Assembly (NCBI GenBank): GCA_020439945.1
Contig: JAGRPB010000027.1
Location: 1 to 40,474, forward strand
Length of the DNA stretch: 40,474 nt
From: Verrucomicrobiia bacterium
GTDB taxonomy: Bacteria > Verrucomicrobiota > Verrucomicrobiia > Verrucomicrobiales > DEV007
Direction: 5' to 3'
How positions within the stretch are numbered: the first letter of the stretch is position 1; each line of letters begins with the position of its first letter. A program made the position numbers and the translations under genes. Below are positions 8,780 through 17,604 of the stretch, in pieces. The notes under the pieces were generated by a model. That model ran no database searches and was not told the origin of the DNA. It saw nothing but the letters and a program-made list of their open reading frames with translations.

Positions 8780-10450
8780 ATGTCCAAAAACGTCAGCGCC
8801 CTCTCTTTCCGCAAAGGCATCGAGAAGAACTATTTCGAGAAAATGGTGGAAGCCGCCGAAGCGCGCGGAACTGCCGAGACGGACGAAACGGTTCAATCGC
8901 TGGCCAAAGAATACCTGGTCGGGGATGCCATCACGCTCGGCGCGGTTTCAGCCTACGATTTCCTGAAGGCGGAGAACGAGGGTAAGAAGGTGTTCGTCTG
9001 CAACGGCAGCGCCTGCCTCGTGGCCGGAACCCAGGACGATCTCCACGAAAACCTGACCAAGCATTTCGCTGAGGACGAAATCGGGCACATCTGCTGCCTC
9101 GGCCGTTGTCACGAAGGCGGCGCCTATCAGCATGACGGCGCGAACTACTCCGGAAAGAGCGCTGATGATCTCGCCCGGCAATTCGAGGGCGGCGAGGCGG
9201 ATCCATCCGACAACTATGCGATCGGCTCTACGCTGGAGACGCCGATTCTGACGGCCGACTTTCCCGGCATCGATGCCTATTTCGCCCCCTACCGAAAACT
9301 GGTTGAAGGCGGTGACCGCGACGCGCTTTTCGCCGAATTGAAGGAATCGAAACTCCGCGGACGCGGCGGCGCGGGATTTCCGCTTAGTTTCAAGTGGCAG
9401 AGCTGCCGCGAGGGCGAGGCGACGCCGAAATACATCGTGTGCAACGCCGACGAAGGCGATCCCGGCGCCTACATCGACAAGTATCTGATGGAGAAACAGC
9501 CCCACTCCGTGCTTTTCGGCATGATGGTGGCCGGCTGGTTCGCGGGCGCTGAGGCTGGCGTGCTCTACATCAGGCACGAATACCCGGACAGCGTCCGTAT
9601 CATCAACGATGCCATCGCGAAACTGAACGCGGCGGGCCTTCTGGGAGACAACATTCTCGGTAGCAACTTCAGTTTTCGTCTTAAGGTCGTCAAAGGCGCC
9701 GGTGCCTATATCTGCGGCGAGGAAACCGCGCTGTTGGCTTCCCTCGAAGGCGCGCGTCCGGAAGTTCGGGTGCGGCCTCCTTTCCCGACCGTCGAAGGAC
9801 TTTTCCGGAAGCCGACCATCGTCAACAACGTCGAGACCTTTGCCAATCTTCGCTTCATCGTGGAGAACGGAGGCGCGGCATTCGCCGCCATCGGCACGCC
9901 CGATTCGACCGGACCGAAACTGGTATCGCTCGATTCCAACTTCAACTCGCCCGGCTGCTACGAGGTCGCCATGGGCACGCCGCTGAAAACGGTGGTCGAA
10001 GATCTCGGTGGCGGATTCAGAGTGCCGATCAAAGCGATTCAGATCGGTGGCCCACTCGGTGGCATCGTGCCGACGGAAAAAATTGGTGAGTTGACCGTCG
10101 ACTTCGAGAGCTTCAAAAACGCCGGATTTCTCCTTGGTCATGCAGGCGTGGTGGCGATCCCCGAGGATTTCCCGATGATCCGCTACATCGAGCACCTCTT
10201 CCAATTCACTGCCGACGAAAGCTGCGGCAAGTGCTTCCCCTGTCGTCTTGGATCGGTCCGTGGTCAGGAACTTGCCGCCAAGGCGCAGGCCGACGACTAC
10301 CGGATCGACCCGAAGCTGATGCGCGACCTGTTGCACACCATGCAGAGCACGTCGCTCTGCGCCCTCGGCGGCGGCGTGCCGTTGCCGATTCAGAACGCGC
10401 TACAGTATTTCAAAGACGAGCTGCAGCCGTATTTCGGCGAGGCGCTCTGA
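8780..10450 (+). CDS. fdsB: NAD-linked formate dehydrogenase, NuoF-like flavin subunit with fused thioredoxin-like Fe-S domain
   Basis: 556 residues. Electrons from formate pass through this subunit to NAD+. The N-terminal part has a thioredoxin-like [2Fe-2S] fold as in NuoE/FdsG, with C74-x4-C79 and C106-x3-C110 (CNGSAC and CCLGRC). The NuoF-like core follows: GRGGAGFP for NADH/FMN binding, then CNADEGDPGAY, and near the C-terminus the [4Fe-4S] ligands ESCGKCFPCR plus the later Cys in TSLCALGG. The layout matches the HoxF/FdsB-type fusion. No separate gamma subunit gene is in the window, and the N-terminal domain may replace it. The matching alpha subunit is 3.4 kb downstream at 13863. The alternative, a NADH dehydrogenase or hydrogenase diaphorase subunit, is less likely given that partner. 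Confidence 0.88.
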   Translation: MSKNVSALSFRKGIEKNYFEKMVEAAEARGTAETDETVQSLAKEYLVGDAITLGAVSAYDFLKAENEGKKVFVCNGSACLVAGTQDDLHENLTKHFAEDEIGHICCLGRCHEGGAYQHDGANYSGKSADDLARQFEGGEADPSDNYAIGSTLETPILTADFPGIDAYFAPYRKLVEGGDRDALFAELKESKLRGRGGAGFPLSFKWQSCREGEATPKYIVCNADEGDPGAYIDKYLMEKQPHSVLFGMMVAGWFAGAEAGVLYIRHEYPDSVRIINDAIAKLNAAGLLGDNILGSNFSFRLKVVKGAGAYICGEETALLASLEGARPEVRVRPPFPTVEGLFRKPTIVNNVETFANLRFIVENGGAAFAAIGTPDSTGPKLVSLDSNFNSPGCYEVAMGTPLKTVVEDLGGGFRVPIKAIQIGGPLGGIVPTEKIGELTVDFESFKNAGFLLGHAGVVAIPEDFPMIRYIEHLFQFTADESCGKCFPCRLGSVRGQELAAKAQADDYRIDPKLMRDLLHTMQSTSLCALGGGVPLPIQNALQYFKDELQPYFGEAL

Positions 10451-10526
10451 GGGGAACTGGTTTTCCGCTCCTCTGCCGCGGTCCGAGTTGGACCGGTTTA
10501 TTTCGTCGACAAAATCGGCGCGAGAT

Positions 10527-10623
10527 CTTCCGAGATTAGCTTTTCGGAGGTTTCAATTTGGCCATTCACGCAAGGTGAATGAGGGTGGCGACGTCGTTCC
10601 CGATGGAATTGCCTGATAATTCC
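10527..10623 (+). promoter_or_regulatory. Structured leader of mgtE (three successive hairpins)
   Basis: The 183 bases before mgtE hold three stem-loops in a row: CTTCCGA with TCGGAGG (10527-10550, one G-T pair), CATTCAC with GTGAATG (10563-10581), and GGAATT with AATTCC (10605-10623). The last ends 10 bases before the ATG. An mgtE leader is a common site for magnesium-sensing RNA, but the conserved M-box core was not recognised here. Regulation by this leader is inference. Confidence 0.35.
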
Positions 10624-10633
10624 AACTTTCGCC

Positions 10634-12019
10634 ATGTCCAACGAACTCGCCGCACCACCTCCTGAACACGAACGCCCGTGGGAAGAACTCATCGGTGCTC
10701 TCGAGGCTGATGACGCCGCGAAGATTGCGGAGTTGGTCGATGCCCTTACCTCGGAGGAAGCGCGCCGCGCTTTCTCGCGGCTTTCCAGCGATGACCAACA
10801 ACGCGTCGTCGCCGCACTCAGCCCGGAGCAAGCGGCGGAGTTGCTGGAATCTCTGCCAGAAGCTCAAGCCGTCGATCTCCTCGGTGAGATGGATCCTGAG
10901 ACGGCCGCCGACATCGTCGAGCAACTGCCCGACAACATCGGCGCCGACCTGCTCCAGGAAATGGACGAGGTCGATTCGGAGGCCGTTCTCGCCGAACTCG
11001 ACGACGCCGACGAAGCCGATCACCTCCGCGAACTGACGGGCTATCCGTGGGACAGCGCGGGAGGACTCATGACTGAAGCCTTTGCCGCCTTCTCGGTTAC
11101 GCATTCGGTCGGTCAAGTGCTGCAGGAGCTGAGCGAGAACGCCGAAGACTACTCCGATCTCGATGTCCAGTATGTCTACGCGGTGAGCGATCTCGGTGAA
11201 CTGCGTGGCGTCCTGCGACTGCGCGATCTGGTGCTGACGCCTCGACTCCGTAAAATCGAGGATATCATGATCAAAGAGCCAGCCTCGGTGCAGGCGCTTG
11301 ATGATCTCCCGAAGCTGGTCGGCATTTTCAACGAACGCGATTACCTTGGGCTCCCGGTCTTGAACGAGGCCGGCATCATCCAGGGAGTGATCTCGCGGGA
11401 AGCGGTCAACGATGCCGCGGCCGAGCATCTCGCCGAGGACTACCTCCACGCGAGCGGGATTGTGGGCGGGGAAGAACTCCGCAGCATGCCGATGAAAGAT
11501 CGCGCCCTGCGACGTCTCTCATGGTTGGCGCCAAACATCATCCTGAATCTCGTCGCCGCCAGCGTCATCGCGATGTATGAGGACACCATCCAGGCCGTCA
11601 TCGCCCTGGCCGTTTTCCTGCCCATCGTGTCCGACATGAGTGGGTGCTCTGGAAATCAGGCTGTCGCCGTGAGCATCCGCGAACTGACACTGGGCCTGAT
11701 CCGGCCATCGGAATTCATTCGCGTGGTCTGGAAAGAAGGCATCCTCGGATTGATCAACGGTCTGGTGCTCGGCATTCTCCTCGGATCCATCGCCGCCATC
11801 TGGAAAAGCAACGTCTGGCTCGGCCTCGTGATCGGCAGCGCCCTGTGGCTCAACACCATTCTCTCCGTCCTCCTCGGCGGCCTCGTTCCCCTGCTCCTGA
11901 AGCGCTTCAAGATCGATCCCGCTCTCGCCTCCGGCCCCATCCTAACCACCTGCACCGACATGTGCGGTTTCTTCCTGGTGCTGAACCTGGCCAGCGTGGT
12001 GCTGGCCAAGCTGGCGTGA
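10634..12019 (+). CDS. mgtE: Magnesium transporter MgtE
   Basis: 461 residues, the usual length of the family. MgtE is a homodimeric inner-membrane channel for Mg2+ gated by its cytosolic domains. The N-terminal acidic superhelical domain (about residues 15-135) shows the typical repeats (LSPEQAAELLESLPEAQAVD, EMDPETAADIVEQLP). Next comes a CBS pair (about 135-265; MTEAFAAFSVTHSVGQVLQEL and IMIKEPASVQAL). Five membrane helices follow from about residue 300, including the conserved pore stretch FLPIVSDMSGCSGNQAVAVS and the terminal TTCTDMCGFFLVLNLA. The gene interrupts the two formate dehydrogenase genes without obvious functional link. It is followed by a good terminator. Confidence 0.96.
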   Translation: MSNELAAPPPEHERPWEELIGALEADDAAKIAELVDALTSEEARRAFSRLSSDDQQRVVAALSPEQAAELLESLPEAQAVDLLGEMDPETAADIVEQLPDNIGADLLQEMDEVDSEAVLAELDDADEADHLRELTGYPWDSAGGLMTEAFAAFSVTHSVGQVLQELSENAEDYSDLDVQYVYAVSDLGELRGVLRLRDLVLTPRLRKIEDIMIKEPASVQALDDLPKLVGIFNERDYLGLPVLNEAGIIQGVISREAVNDAAAEHLAEDYLHASGIVGGEELRSMPMKDRALRRLSWLAPNIILNLVAASVIAMYEDTIQAVIALAVFLPIVSDMSGCSGNQAVAVSIRELTLGLIRPSEFIRVVWKEGILGLINGLVLGILLGSIAAIWKSNVWLGLVIGSALWLNTILSVLLGGLVPLLLKRFKIDPALASGPILTTCTDMCGFFLVLNLASVVLAKLA

Positions 12020-12031
12020 AGAAAGAGGAGC

Positions 12032-12053
12032 GCGACAATCCTGTCGCCTTTTT
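12032..12053 (+). terminator. Rho-independent terminator after mgtE
   Basis: GCGACA, a four-base loop, TGTCGC and then CTTTTT, 12 bases after the mgtE stop. It lies in the gap between mgtE and the convergent isomerase gene. Confidence 0.75.
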
Positions 12054-12094
12054 GAGTAATCGAAGGGCGAAGGGATCACGGCCCCTCCCTTCCC

Positions 12095-13042
12095 TCAATC
12101 TCGTTTCACTCCAGCCCTCTCGAAGGCGGCGACCATGTTGCGATAGCAAGTCCGAGTCGCCACAACCGGATCGTAAGCCGGATCGCTCTTCCAGATCTGG
12201 CTGCTGACTTCGCAGCAGAAATCGCCTCGATAGCCCCCCGAGTGGAAGGCCCGAATGACGTCCGCGTGATCCCAGTTTTTCCCTTCACCCGCCAAGGCGA
12301 ATCGCACTTTGCCGTCGACTTCGACGGCGTCCTTCACCGCGACGTAGTTGGTCCAGGGCAATGCGGTATTCACCGTTTCCTCGATCGACATTCCCGGCTC
12401 GCGAAGGGCGTAGTGGCTGTAGTCGTATACCATGCGAAGTCGCCTGGTGCTGCCCAGCTGCTCGAACAACCAGACCGCTTCCTCCGGTTTCGACATTGCG
12501 TGCCCCCGGTGGGGTTTGATCGACAGAATTCCCTTCTGATCGACGGCGATCTGCAACCAATCGGCCAATCGGTCGCGGAACAGGTTTTTTTCGTCTTCCC
12601 AACTTTTCCCCGCCAGCACCGTCTGAATCACGGGCGGCGAATCGGCGAGTTCATGCGCCAGTTCGACCAGGCGGATCAACTGCTTGCATTGCTCGGCATG
12701 GCGATCGTCTTCAGCCGAGGGATGCAGGTCCGCCATGAGGGCGCACAGGCGGAGCCCGCCATCAGCGATCTGGTTCCGCAGATCCTTCCGGTGCCGCCCA
12801 TTCAGCGCCTCCGGATCTCCGGTGAATCCGGGGAAGGCCGTGATTTCGATGCCGTCGAAACCCGTTTCGGCCACCAGCCGAATGGCGTTTTCGATGGTCA
12901 GTGATTGGAGACCATAGGTTCCGATCGCCAGCCCGCAGGTGGGCGCTTTGTCCGCCGCCAACGAGGCGAAAGGCAGTCCGGCAGCGAGTCCGCCACCGGT
13001 CAGAGAGAGGAAATCCCGTCGTGTGGATTGGGTCGAATGCAT
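12095..13042 (-). CDS. Tat-exported sugar-phosphate isomerase/epimerase-like TIM-barrel protein
   Basis: 315 residues from ATG 13042; a longer frame upstream has no coding character. The N-terminus is a classic Tat signal (STRRDFLSLTGGGLAAG, then SLAADKAP), so the protein acts in the periplasm. The body is a xylose isomerase-like barrel: GLAIGTYGLQSLTIENAIRL, GFDGIEITAFPG, a LCALMADLHPSAEDD strand, LSIKPHRGHAMSKPEEAV and VYDYSHYALR with likely metal-ligand His and Asp, and WDHADVIRAFHSGGYRGDF at the end. This family is very expanded in Planctomycetes and Verrucomicrobia and usually lacks a known substrate. It is divergent from a DUF1080 gene 79 bases away, a pairing often seen in polysaccharide-degrading loci of these phyla, so a role in sugar breakdown is likely. 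Confidence 0.88.
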   Translation of the reverse strand: MHSTQSTRRDFLSLTGGGLAAGLPFASLAADKAPTCGLAIGTYGLQSLTIENAIRLVAETGFDGIEITAFPGFTGDPEALNGRHRKDLRNQIADGGLRLCALMADLHPSAEDDRHAEQCKQLIRLVELAHELADSPPVIQTVLAGKSWEDEKNLFRDRLADWLQIAVDQKGILSIKPHRGHAMSKPEEAVWLFEQLGSTRRLRMVYDYSHYALREPGMSIEETVNTALPWTNYVAVKDAVEVDGKVRFALAGEGKNWDHADVIRAFHSGGYRGDFCCEVSSQIWKSDPAYDPVVATRTCYRNMVAAFERAGVKRD

Positions 13043-13121
13043 CGCGCCCAGTCTGCCCTCAACACTCCGCCCATTCAATCCCGGGCTTGAGCCGTGGACA
13101 CGATTCCGGTAGGGAGAGATC

Positions 13122-13769
13122 ATGAAAGACCGCCCCTTGATCCTGATCCCCTTTGCCCTCAGCGCATTCGCCGTTGGATTCCTCTCACTTCGCGCTGCCG
13201 ACGACGACGATGGATTTACCACCATTTTCGATGGCAAGGACCTGTCAAAGATCGAGACCGAGGGCAACTGGTCGATCGAGAGCGATGGCTCGCTTCACCT
13301 GGTGCCTCGCCCGGGTGAGAAGGGTTGGCAGCGCTACGGTTCCTATATCTGGCTGAAAGACGACTACGAAGATTTCGTGTTCGACTTCGAATACAAGCAC
13401 GAGGAGGGCGGGAACTCGGGATTCTACTTCCGGGTCGCCGACAAAGCCGATCCGGTGGCATCGGGCTTCGAAGTGCAGATTCTCGATTGCTGGGGCAAGG
13501 AAGAACTCGGTCCCCACGATCTCGGTGGCGTCATCAAGACCGCGGGGCCCCTGGTCAATGCCGCGAAGAAACCGGGAGAGTGGAATCGAATGATCGTCAC
13601 GCTGAAAGGTTCGCACCTGAAGGTCGAATTGAACGGCAAAACGGTCCAGGACGTCGACCTCGCCGAAGCCAAACCGAAGGACAAGGAATTGGCCTCCACC
13701 GGCAGGATTTCGATTCAGGATCACGGGTTGCCATTCTGGGTGCGAAACCTGCGGGTGAAACGCCTCTGA
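13122..13769 (+). CDS. Exported DUF1080 (3-keto-disaccharide hydrolase-like) protein
   Basis: 215 residues with a Sec signal peptide (MKDRPLILIPFALSAFAVGF, cleavage near LRA-AD). One DUF1080 domain fills the rest. It is a concanavalin-like beta-sandwich, recognisable by FTTIFDGKDLSKIETEGNW at the start, FVFDFEYKHEEGGNSGFYFR in the middle (the highly conserved NSG turn), then EVQILD, GEWNRMIVTLKG and a final GRISIQDHGLPFWVRNLRVK. Some members hydrolyse 3-keto-glycosides, and many are periplasmic carbohydrate-active proteins. It shares its intergenic region with the divergent isomerase-like gene, so the two are probably co-regulated. A second DUF1080 gene is at 18523. Confidence 0.9.
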   Translation: MKDRPLILIPFALSAFAVGFLSLRAADDDDGFTTIFDGKDLSKIETEGNWSIESDGSLHLVPRPGEKGWQRYGSYIWLKDDYEDFVFDFEYKHEEGGNSGFYFRVADKADPVASGFEVQILDCWGKEELGPHDLGGVIKTAGPLVNAAKKPGEWNRMIVTLKGSHLKVELNGKTVQDVDLAEAKPKDKELASTGRISIQDHGLPFWVRNLRVKRL

Positions 13770-13806
13770 CCGACCTCTTCCACGGCATCGCGCAACCCGC
13801 GCGCCG

Positions 13807-13836
13807 TTGACAGCCCACGCTCGTTCAGGGTAGGCT
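13807..13836 (+). promoter_or_regulatory. Possible housekeeping promoter for the formate dehydrogenase alpha gene
   Basis: TTGACA at 13807-13812, an 18-base spacer, and TAGGCT at 13831-13836, 27 bases before the ATG at 13863. The -35 is a perfect match; the -10 is weak. It suggests that the alpha subunit gene is transcribed separately from the upstream DUF1080 gene. Confidence 0.4.
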
Positions 13837-13862
13837 CTGTCGTACGCAAATCCCTCCTTCCC

Positions 13863-16640
13863 ATGGTCAGTCTCAGCACGAAAACAGTCGCCTTCATCGA
13901 CGGGGAACCGTTCGAAATGGAACCGGGCGATACCATCCTTAAGTTCGTCGATCGCCATCTCGGCCGAGGGCATGTGCCGACACTTTGCGACGCACCTCAA
14001 CTGGAACCTTACGGCGCCTGCCGGGTCTGCTCGGTGGAAGTCGCGCTGCAGGAGAATGGTCCCCGCCGGGTGATGGCGAGCTGTCACACGCCCCTGGCGG
14101 AGGGCATGCATGTCTACACCGAGTCGAAGAATGTGCGGGATCTGCGCCGCAACATCGTCGAACTCGTCCTCACCGATCATCCGCTCGATTGCCTGACCTG
14201 CGAGGTCAACGGCAACTGCGAACTCCAGACCGTGGCCGCCAGGGTCGGCATTCGCGGCGTTCGCTATCCCGAAGGGAAGAATCACCTCGACCGGACCAAG
14301 GATCTCTCGCATCCCTACATGACCAGCGACCTGAGCAAGTGCATCAACTGCTCCCGTTGCGTGCGTGCCTGCGACGAGATCCAGGGACAGATGGTGCTCT
14401 CGATGCACGGGCGTGGCTTCGATGCCCGCATCATCAAGGGTTTGGATTCCTCCTTCGAGGACTCGGACTGCGTTTCCTGCGGCGCCTGTGCCCAGGCTTG
14501 CCCGACGTCCGCCATCTCCGATGTGCATCAGTCGAAAGCGATCGAGGCCACCGAGACGACCCGGACGGTCTGCACCTATTGCGGCGTCGGTTGCAATCTC
14601 AACGTGAAAACCAAGGGCAATGAAGTGCTCGGAATCACCGCCCCGGTGGATGCGGAGGTCAATCACGCCCACACCTGCCTGAAAGGCCGCTACGCCTTCC
14701 GATTCTACAATCACCCGGACCGTCTCACCAAGCCGTTGATCCGCACGAACGGCCACTTTGAAGAAGCGACCTGGGACGAGGCCTACGACTACATTGCAAA
14801 ACGCCTCACGGAGATCAAAACCGAACACGGTCCGGACTCCATTGGCGGGATTTCGTCGGCCCGCTGCACCAACGAGGAAAACTACCTGATGCAGAAGTTC
14901 ATCCGCGCGGTGATCGGCACCAACAACATCGACTGCTGCGCCCGCGTCTGCCATTCGCCCACCGCTTACGGGATGCAGAAGAGTTTTGGAACCGGAGCGG
15001 CGACCAACTCGATCGAAGATCTCGAACACACCTCCTGCATTCTCGTCATCGGCGCCAACCCGACGCAGGGGCACCCCGTGACCGGAGCGAGAATCAAGCA
15101 GCGCCTCATGAAAGGCGTTCCCGGCATCATCATCGACCCGCGAGAAATCGAGATCACGCCCTACGCCAAGTATCATCTCCAGGTCCGGCCCGGCACCAAT
15201 GTGGCCTGCCTGAACATGTTCGCCTACTACATCTGGGAGGCGGGGTTGGTGGATCGCGAGTTCGTTGAAAAACGCTGCGAAAACTGGGAAGAATTCGAGA
15301 ATGGCCTCAAGGCGCTCGATCTCGACGAACTGGAAAGAATTCACGGGGTCGATCGCGAACTGGTGAAGGCCGCCGCGATCGAATACGCCAGTGCCGACGC
15401 CGCCATGGAATTCCACGGCCTTGGCGTGACCGAGCACAGCCAGGGAGCGAAATCCATCATGCTGATCGCCAACCTTGCCATGATGACCGGCAACATCGGT
15501 CGTCCTGGGGTCGGGGTGAATCCATTGCGCGGGCAAAACAATGTCCAGGGAGCGGCCGACATGGGATGCCAACCGCACCAGGGCGCCGGTTACATGTCCG
15601 TGACCGATCCCGAAATGCATCGGATGTACGAGGAATTCTACGGCATGCCCGTTTCCGATGAGATCGGCTACAAGATTCCTCAAATGTTCGAGGCCGCCCG
15701 CACCGGCGAGCTGAAGGCCCTCTGGCTGATGGGCGAAGACGTCGTCCAGACCGATCCGAACTCGGAAGCGGTGAAAGCCGCGATGAACGCGCTCGATTTT
15801 CTCGTCGTTCAGGAGATTTTCATGACCGAGACCGCCCAGTTCGCGGACGTCGTTCTGCCAGCCGCGAGTTTCCTCGAAAAGTCAGGCACCTTCACCAACG
15901 GCGAACGTCGCGTGCAACGGGTCCAGGCCGCTGTCGATCCCCTGCCCGGCACGAAACCCGACGGTCAGATCATCGTCGATATCATGAACCGGATGGGTTA
16001 CTCCCAGCCCGATTACACCGCCGAAGGCATGCTGGCGGAAGTGGCGCAGATCGTTCCCTTCTTCAAGGGCGCCACCTGGGAGGGGTTGGGCGAGCAGGGC
16101 AAGCAGTGGCCGATCAAGGAAGGCTGCGTGGGCACCCCCATCATGCACGTCGACCAGTTCAAACGCGGCTTGGGTAAATTCCACTTCTTCCCGTTCCGTG
16201 AGTCCAGCGAGCTGTTGGAGCATGGTGGCGAGTTTCCTTTCATCCTCACCACCGGTCGTCTCCTGGAGCACTACAATTGCGGGACCATGACGCGTCGAAC
16301 AGGCAACAGCCGGATCATCACCAAGGACGTTCTTGCCATCAATCCGGTGGATGCCGAGAAAAAGGGAATCGGAACCGGTGATCAGGTTCGCGTCTTTTCC
16401 GCCCGCGGCGAGGTGATCCTGGAGGCTCACGTTTCGACTGAGGTGAAGCCCGGCGTTCTCTACACCACCTTCCACTTTCCCGAGCACATGGTGAACAATG
16501 TCACTTCCGACGTTCACTGCGAAGACACGCTGTGCCCGGAGTACAAGATCAGCGCCGTGGATATCGAGAAGGTCCACGACGAACCCGGTCGACAGGTCCA
16601 CGAGACTCTGACGTCCCCGCAGGAAGTGTTCGCGAAGTAA
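13863..16640 (+). CDS. fdsA: Formate dehydrogenase, molybdenum-containing catalytic alpha subunit
   Basis: 925 residues, the size of FdsA/FdhA subunits of soluble NAD-dependent formate dehydrogenases, which oxidise formate to CO2. The cofactor ligands can be read in order: [2Fe-2S] C42, C53, C56, C74; a His-Cys [4Fe-4S] (H106, C110, C113, C119); two ferredoxin-type [4Fe-4S] (C160/163/166/170 and C203/206/209/213); and the cluster next to the molybdopterin (C237, C240, C244, C272). The Mo ligand is C363 in DCCARVCHSP, so this is the cysteine and not the selenocysteine form, with H364 beside it. The C-terminal part has the molybdopterin dinucleotide domain (FPFILTTGRLLEHYNCGTMT). The NAD-reducing partner is at 8780. 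FdhD and the molybdenum cofactor genes are outside the window. Confidence 0.95.
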   Translation: MVSLSTKTVAFIDGEPFEMEPGDTILKFVDRHLGRGHVPTLCDAPQLEPYGACRVCSVEVALQENGPRRVMASCHTPLAEGMHVYTESKNVRDLRRNIVELVLTDHPLDCLTCEVNGNCELQTVAARVGIRGVRYPEGKNHLDRTKDLSHPYMTSDLSKCINCSRCVRACDEIQGQMVLSMHGRGFDARIIKGLDSSFEDSDCVSCGACAQACPTSAISDVHQSKAIEATETTRTVCTYCGVGCNLNVKTKGNEVLGITAPVDAEVNHAHTCLKGRYAFRFYNHPDRLTKPLIRTNGHFEEATWDEAYDYIAKRLTEIKTEHGPDSIGGISSARCTNEENYLMQKFIRAVIGTNNIDCCARVCHSPTAYGMQKSFGTGAATNSIEDLEHTSCILVIGANPTQGHPVTGARIKQRLMKGVPGIIIDPREIEITPYAKYHLQVRPGTNVACLNMFAYYIWEAGLVDREFVEKRCENWEEFENGLKALDLDELERIHGVDRELVKAAAIEYASADAAMEFHGLGVTEHSQGAKSIMLIANLAMMTGNIGRPGVGVNPLRGQNNVQGAADMGCQPHQGAGYMSVTDPEMHRMYEEFYGMPVSDEIGYKIPQMFEAARTGELKALWLMGEDVVQTDPNSEAVKAAMNALDFLVVQEIFMTETAQFADVVLPAASFLEKSGTFTNGERRVQRVQAAVDPLPGTKPDGQIIVDIMNRMGYSQPDYTAEGMLAEVAQIVPFFKGATWEGLGEQGKQWPIKEGCVGTPIMHVDQFKRGLGKFHFFPFRESSELLEHGGEFPFILTTGRLLEHYNCGTMTRRTGNSRIITKDVLAINPVDAEKKGIGTGDQVRVFSARGEVILEAHVSTEVKPGVLYTTFHFPEHMVNNVTSDVHCEDTLCPEYKISAVDIEKVHDEPGRQVHETLTSPQEVFAK

Positions 16641-16674
16641 GCGATTTCTGGAAAAGCCGGGGTATCCTCCCGAA

Positions 16675-16839
16675 TCAATCCAGGAAGAGCTGGCGGTTCC
16701 ACTTCATGCCGTAGTAGAGTCCCACGAACCCTCCCACCGTGCTAAGCGCAAGCGCGGCGGTGAAGCCAAAGAAATCTCCCAGCCACCAGCCGATCCAGCT
16801 GGCCGCGGAAGACACGATCATGATGAAGATTGAACCCAT
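16675..16839 (-). CDS. 54-residue two-helix membrane protein
   Basis: A short minus-strand gene, ATG at 16839 and TGA at 16675-16677. The peptide begins MGSIFIMIVSSAASWIGWWL, continues with a glycine-rich hydrophobic helix (about residues 25-43, FTAALALSTVGGFVGLYYG), and ends with the basic KWNRQLFLD. Two membrane helices with a WIGWWLGDFFG turn between them are a pattern I recall from small uncharacterised proteins in many bacteria. Support comes from the two well-formed helices and the positive-inside end. It is divergent from the His-rich protein gene at 17020. The role is unknown. Confidence 0.65.
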   Translation of the reverse strand: MGSIFIMIVSSAASWIGWWLGDFFGFTAALALSTVGGFVGLYYGMKWNRQLFLD

Positions 16840-17019
16840 GGTCTTTTGAGTTTGAATTATGGAAATTATAACGCCATTTCATTCGATTGACCAGTGACTT
16901 TTGGGTGGCCGGTCTGCGCCCTGCCGATCGCGACCCTTTTGAGTTTTTTTCGGGGCAATTAGCGCATAGCCCTCTGGTTCGCTCGTCAGCCTTCCTGTAA
17001 CCAATCTCAGGAACTGACC

Positions 17020-17568
17020 ATGAACCAGCCAACCACCAAGCTCGCCATCACCACCGCCGCCATCGCTCTTGCCGTCGTAGGATTCGCCTCTCCCAACAGC
17101 GCCCGGGCCGAGTATGGAAACGATCTGATCAGCCTCTCCCACCGCCTTGAGGGATTGGCCGAAGAATTGACGGAAGAATTTTCCGAACACTACCGCCACA
17201 CTGAAGCCTACCGGCACCTGATCTCGGATGCGGCGCAGATTGAGGATGAAGCCGAGCACATCCATCGTCTGGCCCACGATCCCTATGCCTCCCTGGGCCA
17301 CATCGCGACCGATCTCGAAGAACTCGACGAACTCGCCCATCACCTCCATGAGTTGGTCGACCAGACAGAGCGCGGTCGCTACGGTCACGTTCACGGCGAT
17401 ACCCGTCACGTCCACGAAATGCTCGCGTTCCTCAATCGAGTCATCCACGCGATGGAAGACGAAGTCGACGACCTGCGTCACCACGATTTCCATCACGACC
17501 GCGGTCACGAACATCGCGACAGCATTTATCGCGAACGCGGAGGTTTCCGCCTTTCGATCCGCCGCTGA
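17020..17568 (+). CDS. Exported His-rich helical protein, possible metal binder
   Basis: 182 residues with a Sec signal peptide (residues 1-30, LAITTAAIALAVVGFASP, cleavage near ARA-EY). The mature part is nearly all helical and charged, with heptad-like spacing of Leu (LISLSHRLEGLAEELTEEF), and contains about 25 histidines. Several are in HxxH or HH pairs (YRHTEAYRHL, EHIHRLAHD, HHLHELVD, HVHGDTRHVH), and there is a dense His/Asp tail (DLRHHDFHHDRGHEHRD). This fits a periplasmic helical bundle binding Zn, Cu or Ni, but no family was recognised. AGGA lies 8 bases before the ATG, one of the few clear ribosome sites in the window. A strong terminator follows, so it is a single-gene unit. Confidence 0.75.
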   Translation: MNQPTTKLAITTAAIALAVVGFASPNSARAEYGNDLISLSHRLEGLAEELTEEFSEHYRHTEAYRHLISDAAQIEDEAEHIHRLAHDPYASLGHIATDLEELDELAHHLHELVDQTERGRYGHVHGDTRHVHEMLAFLNRVIHAMEDEVDDLRHHDFHHDRGHEHRDSIYRERGGFRLSIRR

Positions 17569-17604
17569 GCAGCCCTTTGCCTGAAACGTCCCGACACCAC
17601 ACCG

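Noticed and set aside
10451..10633. M-box magnesium riboswitch before mgtE
   Set aside because: The conserved core sequences of the M-box were not found; only generic hairpins can be supported.
13245..15683. 812-codon minus-strand open frame
   Set aside because: Lies antisense to the DUF1080 gene and the formate dehydrogenase alpha gene. Its translation has no motif, while the plus strand shows a full set of cofactor ligands. Long antisense frames are expected in GC-rich DNA.
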